Source: Actibacterium naphthalenivorans
Lineage (GTDB): Bacteria; Pseudomonadota; Alphaproteobacteria; Rhodobacterales; Rhodobacteraceae
Assembly: GCF_014196965.1 (NCBI RefSeq)
Contig: NZ_JACIEQ010000001.1
Coordinates: forward strand, 1,240,001 to 1,304,000
Direction of reading: 5' to 3'
Length of the DNA stretch: 64,000 nucleotides
The notes under the pieces were generated by a model. The model did not search any database. It was not told the DNA's origin and saw only the letters and a program-made list of their open reading frames with translations. Below, piece after piece: positions 19,948 through 29,169 of this stretch. Position 1 is the stretch's first letter. Each line of letters opens with the position of its first letter. The position numbers and the translations under genes are program-made.

Positions 19948-21321
19948 CTATGCTTCCAGCATGCGGCGCAGAAGTTCCAGGTCTTCGGCGATCTGATTGT
20001 CATGGGCGCGCAGTTCGTCGATGCGCTTGACCGCGTGCATCACGGTGGTGTGGTCACGCCCGCCAAAGCGGCGCCCGATCTCGGGCAGCGAACGCGAGGT
20101 CAGCTGTTTGGCCAGATACATCGCCATCTGACGCGGCCGGGCGATGGTGCGGGTACGCTTGGGCCCGATCAGATCCGACAGGCGGACGTTGAAATGCTCG
20201 CCGACGCGGCGCTGGATCTCCTCGATCGTCACCTTGCGGTCCGACGCGCGCAGAATATCGGCCAGACAATCCTGCGCCAGATCCAGCGTGATCTCGCGCC
20301 CCACCAGAGAGGCGAAGGCGAACAGCCGGGTCAGCGCCCCCTCGAGCACACGCACATTGGTGGAAATGCGATGGGCCAGAAACTCCAGCACGCCCGGCGA
20401 CAGCACGAGGCCGGGATATTGCTTGCGGTAAAGCTCGACCTTCTGCTGCAGAACGCCAAGGCGCAGTTCGTAATCGGTGGGGTGAAGATCCACCACGAGG
20501 CCGCATTGCAGGCGGGATTTGATCCGCTCCTCGAGATCCTTGATCTCGCCCGGGGCACGGTCGGCGGAAATGATGATCTGCTTGTTCTGATCCACCAGCG
20601 CGTTGAACGTGTGGAAGAACTCTTCCTGCGTGCTGTCCTTGCCGGCGATGAACTGCACATCATCGACCATCAGCACATCGACCGAGCGGAAAAGCTCCTT
20701 GAAGCCCATCGTATCCCGTTCGCGCAGCGCCTGCACGAAACGGTACATGAATTGCTCGGCCGACAGGTAGACCACGCGCAGATGCGGCGACCGGGTGCGC
20801 AGCTCGTGCGCGATGGCATGCATCAGGTGGGTTTTGCCGAGGCCGACACCGCCATAGAGAAACAGCGGGTTGAACGTCACCGGGCTGCCCTCGCCCACGC
20901 GGCGCGCGGCGGCATGGGCCAGTTCGTTCGGCTTGCCGACAACGAAACTGTCGAAGGTAAAGCGGGAATCGATCGGAGCGCCCAGAAGCTCGCCCTCGGA
21001 TCGGGCGGGGACGGCGGAACGGGGCGCCGCGGCGCTGGTGGCCGGCAGATCCGGCTTCGACGCGGGCACACCTGCACCACGCTGGTCAACGCTGAATTGC
21101 AGGCGGTCGACCGTCGCGCCGCCACGGGTCAGATGGTGCAGGATTTCATCGCCGAAATTGCGCGAGACCCAATCCGCCACAAAACTCGTGGGAACGTTGA
21201 AATGGGCGACGCCATTGTGCAGCTCCTGAAACTTGAGAGGTTTGATCCAGGTGGCGAAGTTGTTCTCGCCGATTGATTTCTGAATATCCCTGCACGCCAG
21301 TCCCCATTTTTCGTCGTTCAT
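19948..21321 (-). CDS. dnaA: Chromosomal replication initiator DnaA
   Basis: A 457-residue initiator. Domain I is at about 1-80, followed by a short variable linker rich in Ala/Pro. The AAA+ domain has Walker A GGVGLGKT at 157-164, Walker B VLMVDDVQFI and the sensor/arginine-finger segment LEERIKSRLQCGL. Domain IV has the DNA-binding signature GGRDHTTVMHAVKRI. The ATG at 21321 gives the standard start MNDEKWGLACRDIQ. The gene is downstream of rpsT across a 0.6-kb gap, as in many Rhodobacterales. Confidence 0.97.
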   Translation of the reverse strand: MNDEKWGLACRDIQKSIGENNFATWIKPLKFQELHNGVAHFNVPTSFVADWVSRNFGDEILHHLTRGGATVDRLQFSVDQRGAGVPASKPDLPATSAAAPRSAVPARSEGELLGAPIDSRFTFDSFVVGKPNELAHAAARRVGEGSPVTFNPLFLYGGVGLGKTHLMHAIAHELRTRSPHLRVVYLSAEQFMYRFVQALRERDTMGFKELFRSVDVLMVDDVQFIAGKDSTQEEFFHTFNALVDQNKQIIISADRAPGEIKDLEERIKSRLQCGLVVDLHPTDYELRLGVLQQKVELYRKQYPGLVLSPGVLEFLAHRISTNVRVLEGALTRLFAFASLVGREITLDLAQDCLADILRASDRKVTIEEIQRRVGEHFNVRLSDLIGPKRTRTIARPRQMAMYLAKQLTSRSLPEIGRRFGGRDHTTVMHAVKRIDELRAHDNQIAEDLELLRRMLEA

Positions 21322-21927
21322 TGTCCCTGCCCGCTCCAGCATCTGTGCCCAATCGTATCCGGGCCAGTGCGCACCGCGGATCCCCCGCCGGTTTGCATGC
21401 CCGTCTGTGAAACGCTGTCGTCCGGAGGGATGGCATCGAACGGGCCGCTGGCGAGTGCAGCAGCCGGCTTTCCGCCCGATCGCATGAATTCAGGTCCGCA
21501 GACAAATCCCGACCCTCCACTGCCAAGACAGTGGCGGATATACTGGCACCAGCCCTCGAACCCCGCATTCCGCGGTCTTATTTATTGGACATGCCGATCT
21601 GCATGATCACGGCGCAGGCCGTTTTTCACACAGGTCATACTGGCCACGTATGGATGCAAAGCCCCACTTTGCAGTCCGTCCGACAACCAGAGAGCACACC
21701 TTGCTTCGCCAAAAGCCCTAATGCAGCGGGGCCCGGATTATGGAAGCACGGTGCGGCTCACGTCATGTCCCCCCAAGACGATGTGAATCGCAGGTCTGAA
21801 GCTATCAAGTGAAGGGAAGCCGGCGCAACCGATCTTCGCGCTTGACCTCGGGATTGTCGGGCCGAATCCAAAAAGCTGTTTATGTGCGGGCGCAGGGCGG
21901 GAAAAAATGCAACAATCGATCAGAAAC
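21322..21927. other. dnaA upstream gap, possible replication-origin or regulatory region
   Basis: About 600 nt hold no convincing gene. Seen: a CCACTG-N6-CAGTGG inverted repeat (21517-21534), a local A/T-rich stretch (about 21578-21594), and one near-consensus DnaA box, TTTTTCACA (21622-21630), against TTATNCACA. A weaker two-mismatch box on the opposite strand is at 21784-21792, and GAATC CcrM-type sites also occur. Origins in this group often lie near dnaA, but a cluster of good DnaA boxes is not visible. The region could equally be just a long regulatory leader for dnaA. Confidence 0.3.
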
Positions 21928-21958
21928 GAAAAAGGGCGCGACCCGGAGGCGCGCCCTT
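21928..21958 (-). terminator. Intrinsic terminator of rpsT
   Basis: AAGGGCGCG (21932-21940) and CGCGCCCTT (21950-21958) form a 9-bp stem with a 9-nt loop. On the minus strand it is followed by a run of T residues (A run 21928-21933 on the plus strand). It lies 28 nt after the rpsT stop and separates rpsT from dnaA. Confidence 0.85.
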
Positions 21959-21985
21959 GAACGACGTTCAGATATTGGTCGCGAC

Positions 21986-22252
21986 TCAGGCGCCGAGGGC
22001 TTTGACCCGGGCCGACAGACGGGAAATTTTGCGCGACACGGTGTTTTTGTGAAGAACACCACGGGTCACGCCGCGCATCAGCTCGGGCTGGGCCTGACGC
22101 AGGGCGGCGGTTGCCGCTTCCTTGTCGCCGGAGGCGATTGCCTCTTCCACTTTGCGCAGGAAGGTGCGGATGCGCGAGCGGCGCGCTTTGTTGACGTCGA
22201 AGCGGCGCTCGTTCTGGCGCGCGCGTTTCTTTGCTTGGGGCGAATTGGCCAT
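21986..22252 (-). CDS. rpsT: 30S ribosomal protein S20
   Basis: An 88-residue, strongly basic protein with the classical start [13 protein letters not shown] and the conserved [15 protein letters not shown] and [18 protein letters not shown] helices. S20 binds 16S rRNA early in small-subunit assembly. It has its own terminator downstream and a 159-nt leader upstream. Confidence 0.97.
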   Translation of the reverse strand: MANSPQAKKRARQNERRFDVNKARRSRIRTFLRKVEEAIASGDKEAATAALRQAQPELMRGVTRGVLHKNTVSRKISRLSARVKALGA

Positions 22253-22411
22253 TGTTCTGTTCCCACTTTCGGGCTGTTGAGAGTTCAGAGCGCAACAAAG
22301 CCCGACCCGGGTATTGGAACCGGTCGATTCTTGCCAGAGCGGGCATCACGCGCATGTAACGGCGGCCTATACGGGAAAATGCGCCGCAAGGAAACCCGAA
22401 AAGCGCGGATG

Positions 22412-23188
22412 CTACTTGTCGCGGAATTGCGGCTCGCGCTTTTCCAGGAAGGCCGACATGCCTTCTTTCTGATCCTCGGTGGCGAAAAGCGAATGGAACA
22501 CGCGGCGCTCGAACAGAATGCCTTCGCGCAGCGTGGTTTCATAGCTGCGGTTGACGGCCTCTTTCACCACCATCGTGGTGATCGCCGATTTCTCGGCGAT
22601 CTTGTGGGCGGCGGCCATCGCCTCTTCCACCAGCTTCTTGGCCGGCACGATGCGCGACACGAGGCCCGAACGCTCTGCCTCTTCCGCATCCATGAAGCGG
22701 CCGGTCAGGTGCATCTCCATCGACTTGGACTTGCCGACGAAACGGGTCAGCCGCTGGGTGCCGCCGATACCGGCGACCACGCCGAGGTTGATCTCGGGCT
22801 GGCCGAATTTCGCGGTGTCGGCGGCGATGATGAAATCGCACATCATCGCCAGTTCGCAGCCGCCGCCCAGCGCATAGCCGGCCACCGCCGCGATGATCGG
22901 CTTGCGGCAACGCAGCAGCGCCTCGGTCTCATCGGTGAAAAGATCGCCGGCGAAGGCGTCAACGAAGTTCTTTTCGCTCATCTCCTTGATGTCGGCGCCG
23001 GCCGCGAATGCCTTTTCCGAGCCGGTCAGGACAATGCAACGCACCTTGTCATTCGCACCCGCCTGGGTGACGGCCTCGGCCAATTCGGCCAGCAATTCGG
23101 AGTTCAGCGCGTTCAGCGCGTCGGGCCGGTTCAGCCTGATCAGGGCTACATGCTCTTCGATATCTACGATCAGCGTCTTGTAGGCCAT
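22412..23188 (-). CDS. Enoyl-CoA hydratase (crotonase family)
   Basis: A 258-residue crotonase that would hydrate 2-enoyl-CoA during beta-oxidation or related pathways. The oxyanion and catalytic region [16 protein letters not shown] contains the first catalytic Glu, and [17 protein letters not shown] contains the second, so a true hydratase is likely rather than an isomerase. The N-terminus [22 protein letters not shown] is standard. It sits between rpsT and mutM in an order common in alphaproteobacteria. Confidence 0.93.
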   Translation of the reverse strand: MAYKTLIVDIEEHVALIRLNRPDALNALNSELLAELAEAVTQAGANDKVRCIVLTGSEKAFAAGADIKEMSEKNFVDAFAGDLFTDETEALLRCRKPIIAAVAGYALGGGCELAMMCDFIIAADTAKFGQPEINLGVVAGIGGTQRLTRFVGKSKSMEMHLTGRFMDAEEAERSGLVSRIVPAKKLVEEAMAAAHKIAEKSAITTMVVKEAVNRSYETTLREGILFERRVFHSLFATEDQKEGMSAFLEKREPQFRDK

Positions 23189-23251
23189 GGCGGGGGCGCC
23201 TCCCTTTGGGTTCGAAGACGATTCCTTAGCACCCTGCCGCCGGTGTTCAAG

Positions 23252-24103
23252 CTATCTTTGGCATTGCGCGCAGTAGAAAGTCGACCGTCCCGACTGGGCG
23301 ATTCGGGCGATCGTGCCGGTGCAGCCGGGGGTGACGCAGGGCAGGCCCTCGCGCCCGTAGGCGGCAAAGCTGTGCTGGAAATACCCAAGCTCGCCATCGG
23401 TCTGACGATGATCGCGCAGGCTGGAGCCGCCCGCGGCGATGGCATCGTGCAGCACATCGCGGATCACCGGCACAAGGCGCGCCACGCGCTGCGCCGAGAG
23501 CTGCCCGGCCTTGCGCCGGGGCGATATGCCGGCGCGGTGCAGTGCCTCGCAGACATAGATATTGCCCAGGCCCGCGACGATGCGCTGATCAAGAAGCGCG
23601 GATTTCACCGGCGTCATCCGGCCCTTCAGCCGGGCGATCAGATAATCCTCGCTGAACGCATTGCCCAGCGGTTCGGGCCCCAGCCCGGCCAGCAGCCGGT
23701 GCGCCTCGACCCCATCGGTGGCGGCAAGATCCATCGCGCCGAAGCGGCGGGCATCGTTGAAGGTGATGCGGGCGCCGTTTTCCAGTTCGAGCACCACATG
23801 GTCATGCTTCTGCGCGATGGGATGATCATGGTGGAACAGTCCCTGTGTGTCGCCCGACACCAGCATCCGCCCGGACATGCCCAGATGGATGATCAGCGTT
23901 TCGCCGGTCGACAGATCCGCCAGGATGTATTTCGACCGTCGCCGCAGCCGATCGACCCGCGCGCCGGCCAGCCGCTCGGCCATGCGCGGCGGGAACGGCC
24001 AGCGCAGATCGGGGCGGTTGACGGCGGCGCGCGCGATCACCTGCCCCTCCATCACGGGGGCCAGCCCGCGGCGCACCGTCTCGACCTCTGGCAATTCGGG
24101 CAT
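23252..24103 (-). CDS. mutM: Formamidopyrimidine-DNA glycosylase
   Basis: A 283-residue base-excision repair glycosylase/AP lyase removing 8-oxoguanine and formamidopyrimidines. The N-terminal Pro and Glu ([14 protein letters not shown]) are the catalytic residues. The H2TH region [18 protein letters not shown] and the C-terminal zinc finger C-x4-C...C-x2-C (CVTPGC ... YCAQC) are complete. ATG 24103 is required to expose the catalytic Pro; a longer frame adds nine residues that would block it. Divergent from ubiE. Confidence 0.96.
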   Translation of the reverse strand: MPELPEVETVRRGLAPVMEGQVIARAAVNRPDLRWPFPPRMAERLAGARVDRLRRRSKYILADLSTGETLIIHLGMSGRMLVSGDTQGLFHHDHPIAQKHDHVVLELENGARITFNDARRFGAMDLAATDGVEAHRLLAGLGPEPLGNAFSEDYLIARLKGRMTPVKSALLDQRIVAGLGNIYVCEALHRAGISPRRKAGQLSAQRVARLVPVIRDVLHDAIAAGGSSLRDHRQTDGELGYFQHSFAAYGREGLPCVTPGCTGTIARIAQSGRSTFYCAQCQR

Positions 24104-24168
24104 CGGCGGCTCCTGTGGCGTTGGGCGCATTGTAACGCCCGGTTGGCGCTCTATAAGGAGGGGGAGTT

Positions 24169-24942
24169 TTGACAGACGGCAAGGCCCCCATGACCGACGA
24201 CGATCAGAAAACCACGCATTTCGGCTATCAAACCGTGCCGGAGGGCGAAAAGGCGGGGATGGTGCATGGCGTCTTTACCCGCGTCGCATCGCGCTATGAC
24301 GTGATGAATGACCTGATGTCGATGGGCATCCACCGGGTCTGGAAAGACGCGATGATGGATTGGCTGGCGCCCCGCCCCGGCCAGCGCCTGCTGGATGTGG
24401 CCGGCGGCACCGGCGATGTGGCCTTCCGCTTTCTCAAACGCGCGCCGGGGGCGTCGGCCGTGGTGCTGGACATGACAGAGCAGATGCTGGTCGAGGGCCG
24501 CCAGCGCGCCGAGGCCGAGCAGATGGCCGGCAGCCTGGACTGGGTGGTGGGCGATGCCATGGCCCTGCCCTTTGCCGACAACAGCTTTGACGTCTACACA
24601 ATCTCTTTCGGCATCCGGAACGTCACCCGCGTGCCCGATGCCCTGTCGGAGGCCTACCGGGTGCTGCGCCCCGGCGGGCGGCTGATGGTGCTGGAGTTCA
24701 GCCAGCTGCCCAATCCGGCGATGCAATGGGCCTATGACAGGTATTCGTTCAACGTGATCCCGGCGATGGGGCAGGTCGTGGCGAATGACCGTGAAAGCTA
24801 TCAGTATCTGGTGGAGTCGATCCGCAAATTCCCCGATCAGGAAACCTTCGCGCGAATGATCCGCGCGGCCGGATTCGGCAATGTCAAATACCGCAACCTG
24901 AGCATGGGCGTCGCCGCCCTGCATTCCGGCTGGAAGCTCTAG
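24169..24942 (+). CDS. ubiE: Demethylmenaquinone/2-polyprenyl-benzoquinol C-methyltransferase UbiE
   Basis: A 257-residue SAM-dependent methyltransferase of ubiquinone biosynthesis. The SAM motif [12 protein letters not shown] is at about 75-86, followed by [16 protein letters not shown] and [14 protein letters not shown], all typical of UbiE. I place the start at TTG 24169 because AAGGAGG lies 7 nt upstream; an ATG at 24190 is a possible alternative that loses seven residues. It is followed directly by ubiB. Confidence 0.93.
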   Translation: MTDGKAPMTDDDQKTTHFGYQTVPEGEKAGMVHGVFTRVASRYDVMNDLMSMGIHRVWKDAMMDWLAPRPGQRLLDVAGGTGDVAFRFLKRAPGASAVVLDMTEQMLVEGRQRAEAEQMAGSLDWVVGDAMALPFADNSFDVYTISFGIRNVTRVPDALSEAYRVLRPGGRLMVLEFSQLPNPAMQWAYDRYSFNVIPAMGQVVANDRESYQYLVESIRKFPDQETFARMIRAAGFGNVKYRNLSMGVAALHSGWKL

Positions 24943-26466
24943 GTGCGCGGGCCTCACAACATCTGGCGGCTGATCCGCACCGGCGCCACGCTGGAGCGCA
25001 GCGGCGCCATGGGCGTGGTGCTGGAGGCGCTGGAGGCCCCGCGCGAGGTGCGGATTCTGGCACGGGTTCTGGGCTGGCCGTTCAAGCCGCTGGGCTTTCG
25101 GGGCGACCCGGCGCTGCCCCCCGCCACCCGCGCACTGACCGCGCTTGGCCCGGCCTATATCAAATTCGGGCAGATCCTTTCGACCCGGCCCGATCTGGTG
25201 GGCGACGAGCTGGCCGTGCAGCTTCGGGTGCTGCAGGACAAGCTGCCGCCCTTTCCCAACGACGTCGCCATGAAGATGATCGAAGAAGATCTGGGCCTGC
25301 CCGTCGATCAGGTGTTCAGCGAATTCAGCGCCCCGGTCGCGGCGGCGTCGATCGCGCAGGTGCACAGGGCCCGCATCGCCGATACCGGCGAAGAGGTCGC
25401 CGTGAAGGTGCTGCGCCCGAAGATCGAAAAGGCGTTCCGCACCGATATCGAGGCGTTTCATCTGGCCGCGACCATCATCGAGCGGTTCATCCCGTTTTCG
25501 CGCCGTCTGCGCCCCAGCGATGTGGTCGAGCATTTCGAGGGCATCGTGTCGGGCGAGCTGGATCTGCGGCTGGAATCCTCGGCCGCGTCTGAATTCGCCG
25601 CCAACACCCGGAACGACGAAGGGTTTCGCGTGCCCCGCGCCTATTGGGGCCTGTCCAGCCGTCGGGTCATGACCCTTGGCTGGGCCGAAGGCGTGCCGCT
25701 GGGCGACAATGACGCGATCGACGCGGCCGGGCACGACCGGCAGGCGCTGGCCAAGCGCGTGCTGCAGCTGTTTCTGCACCATGCGCTGCGCGACGGGTTC
25801 TTTCACGCGGACATGCATCAGGGAAACCTGAAGGTGGGCGCAGATGGCGCGATCATCTGCTACGATTTCGGCATCATGGGCCGGATCGACGAATATACCC
25901 GCCGGGTCTATGCCGAGATCCTGTTCGGCATGATCCGGCAGGATTACCGCCGGGTCGCCGAGGTGCATTTCGAGGCCGGATATGTGCCGGCCGAGATGGA
26001 TGTGGATGAATTCTCGCGCGCGCTGCGGGCGGTGGGCGATCCGATCTTCGGCATGGACGCCTCGCATATTTCGATGGGGCGGCTGCTGAGCTATCTGTTC
26101 GAGGTGACCGAGCGGTTCGGGATGCAGACGCGAACCGAGCTGATTCTGCTGCAGCGGACCATGGTGGTGGTCGAGGGCGTGGCCCGCTCGCTCGACCCGC
26201 ACATGAACATCTGGGAAGTCGCGCGGCCGATCGTCGAGGCCTATATCAAGGAAAATGTCGGCCCCAAGGCATTTCTGCGGGATCTGACGCGCACGGTTCA
26301 GGTGCTGGCCCGGTTCGGCCCGAAACTGCCCAAACTGGCCGAAGCGGCACTGGTGCAGCAGGATATGCCGCCCGAAGCGCCGCCGGCAAACCCCTGGCCG
26401 CAGCGCCTTGGCTGGATGGGCCTTGGCGCGGGGCTGGCGGCGCTGGTGGCGCTGGCGGTCAGCTAG
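24943..26466 (+). CDS. ubiB: Ubiquinone biosynthesis kinase-like protein UbiB
   Basis: A 507-residue membrane-anchored atypical kinase/ATPase (ABC1/ADCK family) required for ubiquinone synthesis. Seen are the KxGQ motif in YIKFGQILSTRPDLVGDEL, AAASIAQVHRARI, VAVKVLRPKI, the catalytic HADMHQGNL and the metal motif CYDFGIMGRID. A C-terminal hydrophobic stretch (WMGLGAGLAALVALAV) anchors it. GTG at 24943 immediately follows the ubiE stop and gives the family N-terminus RGPHNIWRL. The 3' end overlaps flgD by 8 nt on the other strand. Confidence 0.95.
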   Translation: MRGPHNIWRLIRTGATLERSGAMGVVLEALEAPREVRILARVLGWPFKPLGFRGDPALPPATRALTALGPAYIKFGQILSTRPDLVGDELAVQLRVLQDKLPPFPNDVAMKMIEEDLGLPVDQVFSEFSAPVAAASIAQVHRARIADTGEEVAVKVLRPKIEKAFRTDIEAFHLAATIIERFIPFSRRLRPSDVVEHFEGIVSGELDLRLESSAASEFAANTRNDEGFRVPRAYWGLSSRRVMTLGWAEGVPLGDNDAIDAAGHDRQALAKRVLQLFLHHALRDGFFHADMHQGNLKVGADGAIICYDFGIMGRIDEYTRRVYAEILFGMIRQDYRRVAEVHFEAGYVPAEMDVDEFSRALRAVGDPIFGMDASHISMGRLLSYLFEVTERFGMQTRTELILLQRTMVVVEGVARSLDPHMNIWEVARPIVEAYIKENVGPKAFLRDLTRTVQVLARFGPKLPKLAEAALVQQDMPPEAPPANPWPQRLGWMGLGAGLAALVALAVS

Positions 26467-27115
26467 GCGCGCGAAGCGCGGTCACGTCGCCGGCGGCCAC
26501 GGATACGCCGCTATCGAGCACGAGGGCGGTCTTGCCATCGGCGATGCGGGCCTCCGCCACTGTGCTGTAGACCTCGGCCGGACTGCGGCCCAGAAGCTCG
26601 CCCCCCGCGAAGCTTTCAACCTCGAACCGGTAGAGCCCGTCGGGCAGCGGAATTCCGGCGGCGTCGGTTCCGGCCCAGAGATAGGCATCCTCCGAAACCG
26701 AAAGCGCAAGCCGCTGCACCTCGGCCCCCTGCTCATCCAGCACCACAAGCTGGGCCGCGTCGGCGCCACTGTCGGGCCGGGGCGCGATCGAAACCGGCTG
26801 CCCCCGGAACAGCGCGGGGGCGGTGCTGCGCGCCTCCATCCCGACCCAGCCGGCGAGGTCGGCGATGCCGCCCGCGCCGAGCTGCGATGTGAGCGCCGAC
26901 AGAAGATCATTGGTGCGGACCTGCTGCTCGACCCCGGAAAACGTGGCGAGCTGCACCGCGAAATCGGAGGATTCGACCGGATTGAGCGGATCCTGATTTT
27001 GCATCTGCGTGGTCAGCATTTTCAGGAAGGTCTCGAAATCCGAATTCACCGGCGCGGGGTCGGAGGGTTTGGCCGACCGTGGGGCGGCGGCCTGGGCGGC
27101 GGCTGTGACGTCCAT
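26459..27115 (-). CDS. flgD: Flagellar hook-assembly scaffolding protein FlgD
   Basis: A 218-residue hook cap that guides polymerisation of FlgE. The N-terminal signature FLKMLTTQMQNQDPLNPVESSDFAVQLATFSG is diagnostic, though written here only by its ends: residues about 29-60. A Tudor/FnIII-like C-terminal part carries GLYRFEVESF. It is 11 nt downstream of fliK in the same operon and is secreted through the flagellar export gate. Confidence 0.93.
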   Translation of the reverse strand: MDVTAAAQAAAPRSAKPSDPAPVNSDFETFLKMLTTQMQNQDPLNPVESSDFAVQLATFSGVEQQVRTNDLLSALTSQLGAGGIADLAGWVGMEARSTAPALFRGQPVSIAPRPDSGADAAQLVVLDEQGAEVQRLALSVSEDAYLWAGTDAAGIPLPDGLYRFEVESFAGGELLGRSPAEVYSTVAEARIADGKTALVLDSGVSVAAGDVTALRAPS

Positions 27116-27126
27116 GCTCTGTCCTT

Positions 27127-28233
27127 TCAGATGCGTATGTCGAGCACGCCCATGGTACGGCGCCGGGCGGGCGTTTGATCGGCCTGGGCAGGCCCCGGGC
27201 CGGGCGGCGTGCCCTCAAGCGCAGGCGCGGTGTTCCGGGGCGTGTCGCGGCGCGGTGTGCCCTGGCCGAAATCGAAGCGGATATCGGTATAGCCGAGATC
27301 GCTCAGTTCCTGATCCAGAAGGTCGATATGGCGGCGGAGCAAATCCCCGGTTTCGCCACGTTCGGCCTGAATAGAGACGATCATGCCGCTTTCCTGCGGC
27401 GTCAGCGTGATGCGAAGCCTGCCGAGTTCCTCCGGCCGGAGGGTCAGCTCGACCGGCCCGTCGGGGGCCTGGCGGATCACCTCGACCAGCTGGCTGGTCA
27501 CGGCTGCAGGCGCAGGGGCGGCGGACAGGACGCGCGGTGTATCCGACGCAGGCGGGGCGGCGGCTGAACCGGGCGCGGAAACCGCGCCGGGGGCAGGCTC
27601 TGAACCCGTTTCAGGCAGGGGGTCGGACGGTGAAGGGACGGCGGCCAGCGGCTGGCCTTGGCTGGCGGGCGCGGAGACGTGCGGCGCCGGAGCCTGGGCC
27701 GCGCTCGACGCGTTCGTCCGCGCGCCTGTCTCTTGCAGGACCGGCCCCGGCGGAGGGTCCGGGCGATCGGCGGCGGGCGGGGACACCATGGCGGCCTGCG
27801 GCGGCGCGGCCCGGGCGGCATCGGGCACCGCCTTGCCCATCGGGGGCGCGTCGCGATGCGGCGGGATCGGGACGTCCGGCGTGGCATCGGGCCCGGCCCC
27901 GGGGTGCGGCGGCGGGGTTTCCATCGCGGCCAGCGGCGCGAGGCCCACGGACGCATCCTTCGGGTTGGTACAAGGCACATTCAGGCGCATTGGAGCCGTT
28001 TCCAGCAACGACAGAGCCACTTCCGAAGCGGGTTCAGCCTCTTTGCTCACGACAGCTTGCACGGGCATGAGCAAATCCCACGGCACCGGCGCCGCGGCGC
28101 CCTCTGGCATCTCTTCCTCCGCTTGCGCGAAGGCGAGGCCGAAATCGGCACCGGAACCTGCCTCCTCCGCAAACGGCGGCGGGGCATGGTCCGGCGGAAT
28201 TGAAACCCTTTCCGGGCGGATCGACGACGGCAT
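27127..28233 (-). CDS. fliK: Flagellar hook-length control protein FliK
   Basis: A 368-residue protein with a long Pro/Ala-rich, low-complexity first two thirds, expected for the molecular ruler part. Its compact C-terminal domain of about 100 residues carries the family signature GPVELTLRPEELGRLRITL. That domain switches the export gate from hook to filament substrates. Position upstream of flgD supports the call. S. meliloti calls the equivalent gene motD in older literature. Confidence 0.85.
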   Translation of the reverse strand: MPSSIRPERVSIPPDHAPPPFAEEAGSGADFGLAFAQAEEEMPEGAAAPVPWDLLMPVQAVVSKEAEPASEVALSLLETAPMRLNVPCTNPKDASVGLAPLAAMETPPPHPGAGPDATPDVPIPPHRDAPPMGKAVPDAARAAPPQAAMVSPPAADRPDPPPGPVLQETGARTNASSAAQAPAPHVSAPASQGQPLAAVPSPSDPLPETGSEPAPGAVSAPGSAAAPPASDTPRVLSAAPAPAAVTSQLVEVIRQAPDGPVELTLRPEELGRLRITLTPQESGMIVSIQAERGETGDLLRRHIDLLDQELSDLGYTDIRFDFGQGTPRRDTPRNTAPALEGTPPGPGPAQADQTPARRRTMGVLDIRI

Positions 28234-28284
28234 GGTTTTTTCCGGGCGCTGCCACTGTTGGCATCAAGTCATGCGCGACGGAAG

Positions 28285-28299
28285 TTACCACTTCTTTAC
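28285..28299. promoter_or_regulatory. Weak CtrA-like box between fliK and flgJ
   Basis: TTAC-N7-TTAC (28285-28299) has the spacing of the CtrA site TTAA-N7-TTAA with one mismatch in each half. It sits midway in the 116-nt divergent gap, about 50-66 nt from both start codons. On its own it is weak; it gains support from better sites in other flagellar leaders. Confidence 0.3.
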
Positions 28300-28349
28300 C
28301 AGCTATCGGTCATAGATCGGAAAATTCAGTGCAATTGAAGGAATTCACC

Positions 28350-28631
28350 GTGCCCGAAATCGCCCCCATCTCAACCCCGCCCCTGCCCCCCGGCCGTGAC
28401 GCGAAACTGCGCGCGGCGGCCGAGCAGCTGGAGGCGGGATTTCTGTCGGAAATGCTGAAATCCGCCGGGATCGGCAAGGTTTCCGGTGCCTTCGGCGGCG
28501 GGGCGGGGGAAGAACAGTTCGCCTCTTTCCTGCGGCAGGCGCAGGCCACGGAAATGGTTCGGGCCGGCGGAATCGGGCTTGCCGAGCACTTGTTCGAAGC
28601 CCTCAAGGAGCGTGCCGATGCACAAGGATGA
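28350..28631 (+). CDS. flgJ: Single-domain rod-binding protein, FlgJ N-terminal type
   Basis: A 93-residue protein equal to the rod-binding half of FlgJ: LRAAAEQLEAGFLSEMLKSA, a Gly-rich loop, and FASFLRQAQATEMVRAGGIGLAE. It lacks the muramidase domain that many gammaproteobacterial FlgJ proteins carry. In Rhodobacter a separate lytic transglycosylase fills that role, and one is present here at 42621-43433. GTG at 28350 is preferred because GAAGGA lies about 7 nt upstream; the open frame runs further 5' without conserved sequence. Confidence 0.8.
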   Translation: MPEIAPISTPPLPPGRDAKLRAAAEQLEAGFLSEMLKSAGIGKVSGAFGGGAGEEQFASFLRQAQATEMVRAGGIGLAEHLFEALKERADAQG

Positions 28632-28965
28632 CTGGGCCGACGATCTGCGCGACCTTCTGGAACGCGAACATGGCGCGCTGCTGTCGGGGCGGCTGGAGGA
28701 TGTGGCGCGGCTGATCCCGCTGAAAGAGCGAATCGCGGAGGAACTGGCCCGCAATCCGCAGGCGGCGGAGGATGCCCGGCTCTCCGGGCTTGGACGGCTG
28801 GCCCGGCGCAATGCCGAACTGCTGGCCGCCGCCCGGCGCGGCCTGGAAAGCGCGCAGGCCCGGCTGGCGCTGATTCGCGGCGGTGGGGTCGGGCTGAACA
28901 CCTATGATCACCGCGGGCAGCGCGCCGATCTGGGCGGGCGTGGGCGGGTCATCCGGCGGGCCTGA
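28618..28965 (+). CDS. flgN: FlgN-like flagellar export chaperone
   Basis: A 115-residue, mostly helical protein with heptad-like charged and hydrophobic spacing (LRDLLEREHGALLSGRLEDV, ELLAAARRGLESAQARL) and a C-terminal tail containing NTYDHRGQR. That tail resembles the end of FlgN chaperones, which escort FlgK and FlgL. The ATG overlaps the flgJ end by 14 nt. The family assignment rests on size, helicity, tail motif and position between flgJ and fliC, so it is moderate. Confidence 0.6.
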   Translation: MHKDDWADDLRDLLEREHGALLSGRLEDVARLIPLKERIAEELARNPQAAEDARLSGLGRLARRNAELLAAARRGLESAQARLALIRGGGVGLNTYDHRGQRADLGGRGRVIRRA

Positions 28966-29005
28966 CCGGATTTGTCTCAAATCGTAACGGTATCAGGGAT
29001 GCGCC

Positions 29006-29020
29006 TTAGCCACTCTTTAG
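29006..29020. promoter_or_regulatory. Weak CtrA-like box upstream of flagellin
   Basis: TTAG-N7-TTAG (29006-29020) has CtrA-box spacing with one mismatch in each half. It is 150-164 nt before the fliC start, farther than in the other flagellar leaders, and 11 nt upstream of the 16-bp palindrome. Confidence 0.25.
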
Positions 29021-29030
29021 GAATTGCACC

Positions 29031-29046
29031 GCAGGGTCGACCCTGC
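29031..29046. promoter_or_regulatory. Perfect 16-bp palindrome in the flagellin leader
   Basis: GCAGGGTCGACCCTGC reads identically on both strands with no spacer. It lies 124-139 nt upstream of the fliC ATG and 65 nt after the flgN stop, within a 204-nt gap. It is not followed by a T tract. An operator for a symmetric repressor or activator, or an RNA hairpin in the fliC leader, are the main options. Confidence 0.55.
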
Positions 29047-29169
29047 ATTCCGGATGGGGTGGCACGGCCGCGCGAAAGCGCCGCGTCGTATGGGTGAAAC
29101 ACCGTTCCTGCCGCGCGATGCGGCTTTTGATCCGGCGCAAAAGCGCCCTGTGCTTAAAGGAACCGAGAC

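Noticed and set aside
24151-26202. Long minus-strand frame opposite ubiE and ubiB
   Set aside because: Both plus-strand genes are certain; the antisense product has His/Gly/Arg-rich shadow composition and no ribosome site.
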